In this document: positions 43,580 through 51,514 of the stretch, piece by piece
Position numbering within the stretch: the first letter of the stretch is position 1
Layout of the letters: each line of letters starts with the position of its first letter
Assembly: GCF_001544835.2 (NCBI RefSeq)
Contig: NZ_FCNX02000016.1
Coordinates: forward strand, 124,001-188,000
Length of the DNA: 64,000 bases
Source: Caballeronia fortuita
Lineage (GTDB): Bacteria > Pseudomonadota > Gammaproteobacteria > Burkholderiales > Burkholderiaceae
Direction: 5' to 3'
Notes under the pieces: generated by a model
What the model was told of the DNA's origin: nothing
Databases searched by the model: none
The model's input: only the letters and a program-made list of their open reading frames with translations
Position numbers and translations under genes: made by a program

Positions 43580-44391
43580 GCGGCTATCAGAATCTCAGTC
43601 TCTTCGATATCGGGCTTGCGGCCGCGCTGATCGTCGTGAACGGCGCTTTGTCGGTCGCGCTCGATCTCGGGCTGGAGCGCAAGCTCTTCATCGCCGCGAT
43701 CCGGACGATCGTGCAACTGCTGCTGATCGGCTACGTGCTCGGCTGGGTGTTCGCGTTCGATCGCTGGTATGTGGTGCTGCCGCTGATGGCGCTGATGACG
43801 GTCATCGCCGGACTCGCCGCGTCCGACCGCGGGCGGCGCACGTATGCCGGACAGCGCGCGGACAGCATCGTGTCGATCTGGGGCAGTTCGTGGCTGATCG
43901 GCGCGTTCGGGCTTTTCGTCGTGATCCGGATCCATCCGTGGTACGAGCCGCAATACGCGATTCCGATCCTCGGCATGATCCTCGGCAACTGCCTGACGGG
44001 TGTATCGCTCGGCATCGAGCGCATGACGGAGGAACTGACGTCGGGACGCGGGGCGGTCGAGATGTCGCTCGCGCTCGGGGCGTCGCGCTGGGAAGCGGCG
44101 CAGGGGCCCGCGCGCCAAGCCGTGCGCGCGGGCATGATCCCGACTTTGAATCAGATGGCCGTGGTCGGCCTCGTCAGCCTGCCGGGGATGATGACCGGTC
44201 AGGTGCTCGCCGGGCAGTCGCCTTTGCAGGCGGTGCGCTATCAGATCGTCATCATGTTTCTGATCGCGGCGGGCTCGGGGCTCGGCGTGGTCGGCGCGGT
44301 CGTGCTGACGTATCGGCGGCTGTTTTCGCGGGACCATCGGTTCATGGCGTCGAAGCTCGTCGAACGAAAGGCACGCAAACGCGCCGCGTAG
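43576..44391 (+). CDS. fetB: ABC transporter permease FetB
   Basis: 271 residues, UPF0014/FetB family, with about six or seven membrane segments. Diagnostic stretches are AIRTIVQLLLIGYVLGW, MILGNCLTGVSLGIERM and the cytoplasmic GASRWEAAQGPARQAVRAGM, followed by QMAVVGLVSLPGMMTGQVLAG. It is the membrane partner of FetA and probably exports iron. The 4-bp overlap with fetA shows translational coupling. Confidence 0.92.
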   Translation: MSGYQNLSLFDIGLAAALIVVNGALSVALDLGLERKLFIAAIRTIVQLLLIGYVLGWVFAFDRWYVVLPLMALMTVIAGLAASDRGRRTYAGQRADSIVSIWGSSWLIGAFGLFVVIRIHPWYEPQYAIPILGMILGNCLTGVSLGIERMTEELTSGRGAVEMSLALGASRWEAAQGPARQAVRAGMIPTLNQMAVVGLVSLPGMMTGQVLAGQSPLQAVRYQIVIMFLIAAGSGLGVVGAVVLTYRRLFSRDHRFMASKLVERKARKRAA

Positions 44392-44425
44392 CTCATGCGC
44401 CAGTCATCCGCCGCTCATTCGCCGC

Positions 44426-44902
44426 TCAGTCGCCTTTGTACGCGCGCTCGAGCGCCGGGAGATCGAGCTTGATCATGTCGCGCATCGCTTTCATCGTGCG
44501 ATCGGCTTTGGCCTTGTCCGGGTCCTGCAACATGCCGAGCAGCCGCGTGGGCGCGATCTGCCACGTCACGCCGAAGCGGTCCGTGAGCCAGCCGCACGCC
44601 ATCGACTGTCCGCCTTCGAGCAGCGCATCCCAGTAGTGATCGATTTCATCCTGCGTTTCGCATTTGATGAACATCGAAAGCGCGGGCGAGAACTTGAATT
44701 CCGGATTGCCGTTCAGCGCTAGGAAGTCCTCGCCTTCGAGCTCGAACATCACCGCGATGACGCTGCCGACCGGGCTCGGCCCCGACTCCGTGCTGCGCAT
44801 GATGTCCTTGATGCGCGCGTTCCTGAACGTGCTGACGTAGAAATTCGCGGCCTCTTCGGCGTTGCCGCCTTGAAACCACAGACAGGGCGAAATCTTGTGC
44901 AT
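44426..44902 (-). CDS. VOC-family PhnB-like protein
   Basis: 158 residues starting MHKISPCLWFQGGNAEEAAN, the usual start of PhnB / 3-demethylubiquinone methyltransferase-like members of the VOC superfamily. The MFELEGEDFLALNGNPEFKF and CGWLTDRFGVTWQIAPTRL segments are conserved. No catalytic function can be assigned. The longer frame to 45010 lacks support. It lies 29 bp downstream of a second VOC gene, probably in one operon. Confidence 0.88.
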   Translation of the reverse strand: MHKISPCLWFQGGNAEEAANFYVSTFRNARIKDIMRSTESGPSPVGSVIAVMFELEGEDFLALNGNPEFKFSPALSMFIKCETQDEIDHYWDALLEGGQSMACGWLTDRFGVTWQIAPTRLLGMLQDPDKAKADRTMKAMRDMIKLDLPALERAYKGD

Positions 44903-44931
44903 GTGCGTGTCTCCGTTTCTGGTTGCGCGCG

Positions 44932-45402
44932 TCAGGCGCACGGCTGCTGTCCCATCGCCTGCTTCATTTCTTCGGGCGTCATGTCGCGCTTGTGCGTGGC
45001 GACCGACCATTGATGACCGAACGGGTCTTCAAGACGCCCGTAGCGGTCGCCCCAGAACATGTCGGCGACGGGCATCGTCACCTTCGCGCCGGCGCTTTCG
45101 GCCTGCTTGACGGTGGCGTCGGCGTCTTCGACATAGAGGTGAAGGGTGACTGGCGATCCGTTCAGCGCCTTCGGACCGACCGAGCCGAACTGCGGAAATT
45201 CATCGACGAGCATCAGCGTCGAATCGCCGATCTTCACCATCGCGTGCATGAGCTTGCCGTCCGGACCGGGCATGCGGCCCAGTTCGACGGCGTTGAACGC
45301 GCGCTTGTAGAACTCGATGGCTTCGGCCGCGCCCGCGCACACGAGATGCGGGGTCAGCGAATGCATGCCTTCGGGAATCGGCTTGACGGCGGAATTGGAC
45401 AT
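44932..45402 (-). CDS. VOC-family glyoxalase-like protein
   Basis: 156 residues, MSNSAVKPIPEGMHSLTPHL. Two beta-alpha-beta modules typical of VOC proteins are seen: FYKRAFNAVELGRMPGPDGK and the C-terminal MFWGDRYGRLEDPFGHQWSV. It resembles PhnB-like proteins of unknown activity. The next VOC gene follows in the same direction, and both are convergent with fetB. Confidence 0.88.
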   Translation of the reverse strand: MSNSAVKPIPEGMHSLTPHLVCAGAAEAIEFYKRAFNAVELGRMPGPDGKLMHAMVKIGDSTLMLVDEFPQFGSVGPKALNGSPVTLHLYVEDADATVKQAESAGAKVTMPVADMFWGDRYGRLEDPFGHQWSVATHKRDMTPEEMKQAMGQQPCA

Positions 45403-45492
45403 ATCGGCTCCGTGTAGTGAATGAAGCGCGCCGGGTCGGCGCAGCTCATACCCTACAACGAACGGGGCGGCCGTCGATCGACATCGCGCCTC

Positions 45493-45522
45493 ACGCGGCT
45501 GTCAAATTTTTTGTAGCCGCGT
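45493..45522. terminator. Hairpin downstream of the hybrid kinase gene
   Basis: ACGCGGCT (45493-45500) pairs with AGCCGCGT (45515-45522) around a 14-nt AT-rich loop. It lies 37 bp after the kinase stop on the minus strand and may end the light-sensing operon. It is only a moderate terminator candidate. Confidence 0.35.
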
Positions 45523-45558
45523 TCTCGACCCGCGTTTGCGTACGGTCGCGCAAATAGC

Positions 45559-47496
45559 TTATTTCGAATGCTGCTCCGCGAGCGATTGAATCAGCGCCTC
45601 GAGCCGCGAGAAATTGACGGGCTTGGTCAGATGATCGCGAAAGCCCGCATCGCGGCAGCGGCGGATGTCCTCGTCCATGCCGTAACCGGTGATCGCAACA
45701 GACGGCTTGTCGGGCTGCAGGTTCTGCCACGCGCGCGCGATGTCGAGCCCGCTGCCGTCCGGCAGGCCGATATCGCTCACCAGCAGATCGAACGGCCCGC
45801 TCTTCGCGCGTTCGAGCGCTTCGCCGACGGTCACCGCGACCGTCACTTCGTGGCCGAGCATTTCGAGCACTTCGGCCATCGCCGACGAAGTCTGCTCGTT
45901 GTCCTCGACGAGCAGCACCTTCAACGCACGTCCCTGCTCGTCGCGCGCGGCTTCCACGAGCGGCGCGTCTTCGTGCGCGGGCTGCAGTTTCGCGAGCGGC
46001 AGCGTGAGCGTGAAGCGCGCGCCCGCGTCGCGCCCTTCGCTATACGCCGAGAGCGTGCCGCCGTGCTTCTGCGCGAGCGTGCTGGCGATCGCAAGCCCGA
46101 GTCCGAGGCCGCCGAACGAGCGCGTGATCGAATCGTCGGCCTGTTCGAACGCCGAGAAAATGCGCGGCAACGCTTCCGCGCTGATGCCGATGCCGCTGTC
46201 CGTCACCGACACCGCGATCGTCGCCGGATCGGGATTCCACGTGCGCACGTCGATGCGCCCGCCCGCCGGCGTGAACTTCACCGCGTTCTTCATCAGATTC
46301 CAGACGATCTGCTGGAGCCGCGCGGCGTCGCCGAGCACGATGATCCGCGCCGCATCGAAATGCGTTTCGAGCGTGAGGTTCTTGGTGCGCAGATCGGCCT
46401 CGGACATGTCGAGCGCGCTCGTGAGCAAGGTATCGAGCGCGACGCTCGCGAAATTGAGCGAGAGCTTGCCGCGCGCGATGCTCGTGAGATCGAGCAGATC
46501 GTCGATGAGACGCGCTTCGAGTTCGACATTGCGGCGAATGAGATCGAGCGTCGGATGCGCCTCGCGCGGCAGCGAATGCTTCATTTCGAGCAGACGCACG
46601 GCCGCGAGAATCGGCGTGAGCGGCGTGCGCAACTCATGCGACAGCACCGCCAGGAAATGGTCCTTCGCGCGATTCGCGGATTCGGCCTGATCCTTCGCGA
46701 GCCGCAGCGCGTCGGCGGCCATGTGCGCGTCGGTCGCGTCCCGCACGATCTTCGAGAAGCCGATCAGCTCGTCGTGCTCGCTGCGGATCGCCGTCGTCAC
46801 GCCCGAGGCGAAGAACGAATGGCCGTCCTTGCGCCAGAGCCAGCGGTCGTCGCTTGCGCTGCCTTCGCGCCGTGCCGTTTCCAGTTCCGCTTCGAACACG
46901 CCGCCCTCGCGATCTTCCTGCGCATAGAAGATGTTCGCGGACTGGCCGAGCACGTCCTGCGCCGGAAAACCCAGAATGCGCTCGGACGCCGCGTTCCACG
47001 TGCGGATGCGCCCCTCGGGATCGAGCGTGATGACGGCGTAATCCTTCAGCGCATCGATGAGCAGGCGGAAATGCGTCTCCGTTTCGCGCAGCGCGCGCTC
47101 GACCGCGATGCGCTGCGCGCGTTCGGCGCTCTCGCGCATCGCGCGGCGCACGACGGCGGGCAGACGTTGCAGGCGCTGCTTGAGCACGTAATCGGTCGCG
47201 CCGCGCTTGAGCATGTCGACGGCATGCTCTTCGCCCAGCAGGCCCGACACGAAGATGAACGGCGTGTCGGGCGAGCGCTCGCTCGCGATGGTCAGCGCTT
47301 CGATGCCCGAGAACGTCGGCATGACGAAATCGGCGAGGATCACGTCGAAGCGCTTCTTCTCCAGCTCGGCGATGAACGCCGCGGAGTCATAGACGATCGA
47401 CGCTTCCACCGCGTAATCGGCGCGTTCGAGCTGGGCGATCGTGAGCTCCGCATCGAGTGCGTTGTCTTCGACGAGAAGCAGATGCAGAGGCTGCAT
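45559..47496 (-). CDS. Hybrid sensor histidine kinase with two receiver domains
   Basis: 645 residues. Order of domains: N-terminal receiver (1-120; phospho-Asp D56, conserved K106), PAS (about 140-255), HisKA with H287 in LAVLSHELRTPL, an HATPase domain (about 390-505) and a C-terminal receiver (about 525-645; LLVSDIGLP and LTKPV). There is no membrane segment, so it is cytoplasmic. It is the last gene of the heme oxygenase-phytochrome-response regulator cluster and probably takes part in the same phosphorelay. A 10-bp hairpin stands just before its ATG. Confidence 0.93.
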   Translation of the reverse strand: MQPLHLLLVEDNALDAELTIAQLERADYAVEASIVYDSAAFIAELEKKRFDVILADFVMPTFSGIEALTIASERSPDTPFIFVSGLLGEEHAVDMLKRGATDYVLKQRLQRLPAVVRRAMRESAERAQRIAVERALRETETHFRLLIDALKDYAVITLDPEGRIRTWNAASERILGFPAQDVLGQSANIFYAQEDREGGVFEAELETARREGSASDDRWLWRKDGHSFFASGVTTAIRSEHDELIGFSKIVRDATDAHMAADALRLAKDQAESANRAKDHFLAVLSHELRTPLTPILAAVRLLEMKHSLPREAHPTLDLIRRNVELEARLIDDLLDLTSIARGKLSLNFASVALDTLLTSALDMSEADLRTKNLTLETHFDAARIIVLGDAARLQQIVWNLMKNAVKFTPAGGRIDVRTWNPDPATIAVSVTDSGIGISAEALPRIFSAFEQADDSITRSFGGLGLGLAIASTLAQKHGGTLSAYSEGRDAGARFTLTLPLAKLQPAHEDAPLVEAARDEQGRALKVLLVEDNEQTSSAMAEVLEMLGHEVTVAVTVGEALERAKSGPFDLLVSDIGLPDGSGLDIARAWQNLQPDKPSVAITGYGMDEDIRRCRDAGFRDHLTKPVNFSRLEALIQSLAEQHSK

Positions 47497-47500
47497 GATT

Positions 47501-47526
47501 CAGGCGCCCTCTTCGAAGGGCGCCTG
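47501..47526 (-). promoter_or_regulatory. Perfect 10-bp hairpin just before the hybrid kinase start
   Basis: CAGGCGCCCT (47501-47510) pairs perfectly with AGGGCGCCTG (47517-47526) around a 6-nt loop. It lies 4 bp upstream of the kinase ATG on the minus strand and would cover its ribosome binding region. It could limit translation or transcript extension from the response regulator gene. Confidence 0.55.
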
Positions 47527-47570
47527 CGGGCGCGGCGGATTGAGCGGTTGCGTGAGCATGGGCGCTGCGG

Positions 47571-48035
47571 TCATTGCGCGGGCGGCGGACGGCGAAAGCG
47601 CGTCGAGCCCGGCGGCGGCTCGTTGAGCACGGCCCAGAACACGCCGAGATCGCTGATCGCCTCGACGAACTCGGCGAATTCCACCGGCTTCACCACGTAG
47701 GCGTTTACGCCCAGCTCGTAGCTGCGTATCAGATCCTGTTCCTCGCGCGAGGACGTCAGCATGACGACCGGCACGCTTTTCAGCGACGCATTCGAGCGGA
47801 TCATGTCGAGCACTTCGAGGCCGTCGATCTTCGGCAGCTTCAGATCGAGCAGGATGACAGCCGGATTGCCGGGCGCGCGTTCCTTCCACTCGCCCTCGCA
47901 GGTGAGATAGTCGATGGCTTCCTGACCGTCGCGCGCCACGATCACTTCGTTGGCAAGCTGACTCTTGTCGAGCGCGACGAGCGTGAGCTCGAGATCGTTC
48001 GGATTGTCTTCGACGAGCAGTATCGGTTTAAGCAT
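47571..48035 (-). CDS. Single-domain response regulator of the phytochrome operon
   Basis: 154 residues, MLKPILLVEDNPNDLELTLV. A CheY-like receiver with the acidic pair ED, the phospho-Asp in VILLDLKLPKIDG and the conserved Lys in AYVVKPVEF. No output domain; the C-terminal tail is Pro/Arg-rich. Such Rcp1-like regulators accept phosphate from bacteriophytochromes. Its start overlaps the phytochrome stop by 8 bp, which strongly supports the partnership. Confidence 0.93.
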   Translation of the reverse strand: MLKPILLVEDNPNDLELTLVALDKSQLANEVIVARDGQEAIDYLTCEGEWKERAPGNPAVILLDLKLPKIDGLEVLDMIRSNASLKSVPVVMLTSSREEQDLIRSYELGVNAYVVKPVEFAEFVEAISDLGVFWAVLNEPPPGSTRFRRPPPAQ

Positions 48036-50400
48036 GGTCTCTTCTTGACTTTGTACCTGGCGCGCCCTGCGTTCCATTCGCATTGCGGAACACGACCGGC
48101 AGGGAGAAATAGAATACCGCGCCCTCTCCCAGCCGCCCCTCGGCCCACGTGCGCCCTTCATGACGCTCGATGATGCGCCGCACGTTCGCGAGCCCGATGC
48201 CCGTGCCCTCGAACTCTTCCGCGCGATGCAGCCGCTGGAACACGCCGAACAGCTTCGCGCCGTACTTCATGTCGAAGCCGACGCCGTTGTCGCGCACGCC
48301 GATCACGTGTTCATCGCCGCTACGGGTCGCGAATATCTCGATTTTCGCCGATTCCCGCGTCCGCGTATATTTCACCGCGTTCGAAATCAGGTTGCGCACC
48401 GCAAGCTGGAGGAAAGCCGCATCGCCGGTCACGCGCGGCAGCGCGCCGATCACCCATTCGATGCGGCGCCCCGAGCCTTCCAGGTCGAACTCCTGCACGA
48501 TCGAGCGCACGAGCGCGCCGAGGTCGACGGGCGCCGGTCTGAGCGCCGCGCGGCCCATCTGCGAGAAGGTCAGCAGGTCGTCGACGAGCGTGCCCGCGAA
48601 GCGCGCCGAATCGAGCATGTTGTTCAGAAAGCGCCTGCTCTTCTCCGACATGCGCTCGCCTTCCTGCTCGCGCAGCAGATCGCCGTATCCCGCGATATGG
48701 CGCAGCGGCGCACGCAGGTCGTGCGACACCGAATACGAGAACGCTTCGAGTTCCTTGTTCGCGCGCGTGAGTTCGGTCGCGAGTTCGGCGCGCTCTTCCG
48801 CACGGCGCAGCACGATGTTCAGCAGCGCGCCGCGCAGTTCGCCGGCGATTTCGAGTTCGCCCTGACGCCACAGCGCCGAATGGCCGCGTACCGTCTCGAG
48901 CCACGGCGAAAAGCTCGTGCGCGGCGCGCTCGCGCCATCCGCGCCTTCGATTTTCACCGGCTCGCCCGCCCATTTGATGGTCTGCATCACTTCGGGCCTG
49001 AACCATAGCAGATAGTTGCGAAAAATTTGCGAGACCGGCACCGCGAGCACGCCGCACGCGCGATTGACGTGCGCCTTCGCGGGCGGCCATTCGCGCGCGA
49101 GCGAATCGGTCGACCAGACGCCGGTCGTGTGATCCGCGAGCCAGTGCGTGAGCGCACGCACGGTGTCTTCATCGGGCGTCGAGCCGAGCAGCGTCACCCG
49201 GTCGTCGAAGACGATCGCCGCGCCCGCCGAGCGCGCGAAGCTCAGCACGTCGTTCGACACGGACTGCAGGCCGGCGACGAAATTCTCGTGCTCGCCCATC
49301 GCCGAGATCAGGCGGCCCATCGTGCGGCGCAGCGCGGCGAGATATTCGCCTTCGGCGCGCTCTTCCTTCGCTTCGATCTGCAAAGACAGCATGTGCCCGA
49401 GATGCTCGACCGCAACGCGCGTAGCGAACGGCACGATGCGCGCGTTCTGATCGTGACACGAGACGAGGCCCCACAACTGCCCGCGCACGACGATCGACAC
49501 CGACATCGACGCATGCGTGCCCATGTTGCGCATGTACTCCAGATGCACCGGCGAGAAGCTGCGCAGCGTAGCGAACGTGAGGTCCGTCGCGCGGCCGGTG
49601 ACGGGGTTCACGGCGGGCACGAGCCGCGCGGGCCGGTAGTCGACATCGGCGACGAGGCGAATGCGGTTCTTCAGATACAGCGCGCGCGCTTGCCGCGGAA
49701 TGTCCGACGCCGGAAAGAACTGATGCAGGAACGACGGATAGCTGTCGTCGCGGTCTTCCGCGAGCACGTGGCTGCGCCCTTCCTCGTCGAAGCTGTAGAG
49801 CATCACGCGGCCGAAGCCCGTGATCGCGCGCATCTCGCGCACGGCGAGTTCGGCGAGCGCCTGCACGGTCTGCTCTTCCTGCAGCCCGCGCGCGAACGTG
49901 CGCACGAGCGGATACATCGACGCGAAGGCATCGCCGGTGGCCGAGCCCGCTTCCATCTCGACGATGAGCACGCCGTCATGCCGATGCACCGTGACGTCGA
50001 GCCGCGTCGATTGCCCACAGGACGACGGCGTCACGTCGATCGGACCGACATAGAGCGGCGCGTCGTCGAGCGCGGCCGTCGCGGCCGCCTGCGCGATACG
50101 CTGCGCGAGCGCCGCGCCGAGCACCGCATGAAGCGCCTCGCCGGGCAACGCATCGACGTTTTCGCCGGTCAGCGACGCAAGATTCTCGCTCGCCTGCACG
50201 ATGCGCAGATCCTCGGACAGCACGAGCAGAAAGCCGTGCGGCTGGATGCCGCCGGGAATATGGATGGGCTCCGCGTCGCAGTCCTTGCTCGCGACGCCCG
50301 AGTTCAGCGTGCGCCGGCGCGCTTCGGCATCGGGCGGTCCCTGCGATACGTCGTGCAAAGCCCGCGCGCCGATGGGCGGATCGCTTTCGGCCTCGCTCAT
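48028..50400 (-). CDS. bphP: Bacteriophytochrome histidine kinase
   Basis: 790 residues. PAS (about 40-145), GAF (about 160-320, with the chromophore-contact PASDIP), PHY (about 335-520), HisKA (SYSVSHDLRAPLRHI) and HATPase (NLISNAVKYT, GVRDNGVGFD, GTGIGLA). C41 in SKDCDAEPIH is the expected biliverdin-binding cysteine. It senses red/far-red light and autophosphorylates. Its ATG overlaps the stop of the heme oxygenase gene (ATGA), so chromophore synthesis and apoprotein are coupled. The response regulator follows with an 8-bp overlap. Confidence 0.95.
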   Translation of the reverse strand: MSEAESDPPIGARALHDVSQGPPDAEARRRTLNSGVASKDCDAEPIHIPGGIQPHGFLLVLSEDLRIVQASENLASLTGENVDALPGEALHAVLGAALAQRIAQAAATAALDDAPLYVGPIDVTPSSCGQSTRLDVTVHRHDGVLIVEMEAGSATGDAFASMYPLVRTFARGLQEEQTVQALAELAVREMRAITGFGRVMLYSFDEEGRSHVLAEDRDDSYPSFLHQFFPASDIPRQARALYLKNRIRLVADVDYRPARLVPAVNPVTGRATDLTFATLRSFSPVHLEYMRNMGTHASMSVSIVVRGQLWGLVSCHDQNARIVPFATRVAVEHLGHMLSLQIEAKEERAEGEYLAALRRTMGRLISAMGEHENFVAGLQSVSNDVLSFARSAGAAIVFDDRVTLLGSTPDEDTVRALTHWLADHTTGVWSTDSLAREWPPAKAHVNRACGVLAVPVSQIFRNYLLWFRPEVMQTIKWAGEPVKIEGADGASAPRTSFSPWLETVRGHSALWRQGELEIAGELRGALLNIVLRRAEERAELATELTRANKELEAFSYSVSHDLRAPLRHIAGYGDLLREQEGERMSEKSRRFLNNMLDSARFAGTLVDDLLTFSQMGRAALRPAPVDLGALVRSIVQEFDLEGSGRRIEWVIGALPRVTGDAAFLQLAVRNLISNAVKYTRTRESAKIEIFATRSGDEHVIGVRDNGVGFDMKYGAKLFGVFQRLHRAEEFEGTGIGLANVRRIIERHEGRTWAEGRLGEGAVFYFSLPVVFRNANGTQGAPGTKSRRDHA

Positions 50401-51026
50401 GTAGCCGCTCCCGGCGTTGGCCGCGAACAATCGATATCGACTTCCTCGGGACACAGCCACGCGTGCAGACTGTCGAACGTGGCGATGGCGGACCTCACCG
50501 CGTCGTCGTACCCGGCTTCGGGCACGCTCGCCACCGCGGTTTCGCGAAACGCGTTCCACATGCTGCCCGTGCGCGGGCCGTAGCCGTCGAAATAGGTATT
50601 GCCTTCACCCGGCGCGAGCGCGAGACGCGCGGCGACGTGCGGCGCGATGAAACGTCCGCCGAGCGTGCTGCCTTCCATCACGTACATCGAACCGAACGCG
50701 TCGGCGATGCTTCTCATACGCGGCAAGTCTTCATCGACAGCGGCTCGCGGCAGCGATGCGGCGCGGCGCGCATCGCCCGTCAGCGCGGCGAGATCGTCGG
50801 CGAGCAGCGGCGCCTTGCGGCGCGCGTCGAAGAAGCCGGCGAGCGATGCCGGCATGCATGCGGCCACCGCGTGTTCCCAGGGCGCGACGTAGCCATGAAA
50901 TCGTTCGAGCAGCGCGATGTAGTCGTCGCGCCGCAGGTCGTCCCGCATCAGGTCGAGCGCATTCTCGAGCCGCGTATGACACGCGGCGGTTTCGTTCTTC
51001 AGACGGGACAGGAGGTCGAGGGGCAT
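50397..51026 (-). CDS. bphO: Biliverdin-producing heme oxygenase
   Basis: 209 residues from ATG 51026. The proximal heme ligand is H17 in ETAACHTRLENALD, and the distal helix carries MEGSTLGGRFIAPH. It opens heme to biliverdin, the chromophore of the phytochrome encoded next. Its stop codon overlaps the phytochrome start. The longer frame to 51119 adds an unrelated, unsupported N-terminus. No reductase is encoded nearby. Confidence 0.93.
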   Translation of the reverse strand: MPLDLLSRLKNETAACHTRLENALDLMRDDLRRDDYIALLERFHGYVAPWEHAVAACMPASLAGFFDARRKAPLLADDLAALTGDARRAASLPRAAVDEDLPRMRSIADAFGSMYVMEGSTLGGRFIAPHVAARLALAPGEGNTYFDGYGPRTGSMWNAFRETAVASVPEAGYDDAVRSAIATFDSLHAWLCPEEVDIDCSRPTPGAAT

Positions 51027-51096
51027 GTTCCGTTGGGTTGGCTTCGGGCCGCAAAGCGGGCATGGGATGCTGGCATCGGAAGGGCTTACCGGTTCA

Positions 51097-51182
51097 CGCG
51101 CGCCGCGCGGCGCGCGCATCGGTAGAAAGAACGCGGCAAACGTTGTGTTGCGGCTCGGCGCGCGATCAACGTTTCATTCTAC
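51097..51182. promoter_or_regulatory. Nested inverted repeats upstream of bphO
   Basis: Within the 203-bp gene-free region 51027-51229 I see a perfect 20-bp palindrome at 51097-51116. There is also a nested pair: GTAGAA (51122-51127) with TTCTAC (51177-51182), and AAACGTTG (51138-51145) with CAACGTTT (51167-51174). This should be the promoter/operator region of the phytochrome operon. No sigma70 boxes were assigned. Confidence 0.45.
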
Positions 51183-51229
51183 GCAAGCGGCCCGCGCGCT
51201 GCTATCCGGAAGCGGTTTCACCGTCCGGT

Positions 51230-51493
51230 TCACTGCTTGCGCGAAGACCCCTCGCCGCTGTTTTCGTTGACGTGTTCGTCGCGTTGCGTCTCGCGCTGAT
51301 AGTCGCCGCCGCCGCGCCGGTCCGTATCGACCAGACCGCGCTCGATATCCTCATGCGCCTGCTTGCCGACATCGCGCGCTGCGTGCTCGTGCTGCGACTC
51401 GACGTTCTGATCCGCTTCGTGCGGCAGCGGTGCGTCCGCTGCATCGTCGTGTTTCTGCTGGCCGCCGTCGGGCGCCGTGTTCGCGTGCTTCAT
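51230..51493 (-). CDS. Small hydrophilic protein downstream of ligD
   Basis: 87 residues starting MKHANTAPDGGQQKHDDAAD at ATG 51493 after AGGAG. The sequence is almost entirely charged and polar (His, Asp, Glu, Gln, Arg) with no hydrophobic core, suggesting a disordered protein. I do not recognise a family. It starts 21 bp after the ligD stop on the same strand, which argues for cotranscription with the Ku-LigD repair genes. The coding call rests on this context and on the ribosome binding site. Confidence 0.55.
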   Translation of the reverse strand: MKHANTAPDGGQQKHDDAADAPLPHEADQNVESQHEHAARDVGKQAHEDIERGLVDTDRRGGGDYQRETQRDEHVNENSGEGSSRKQ

Positions 51494-51514
51494 CTTCATC
51501 TCCTGGAACGTTGC

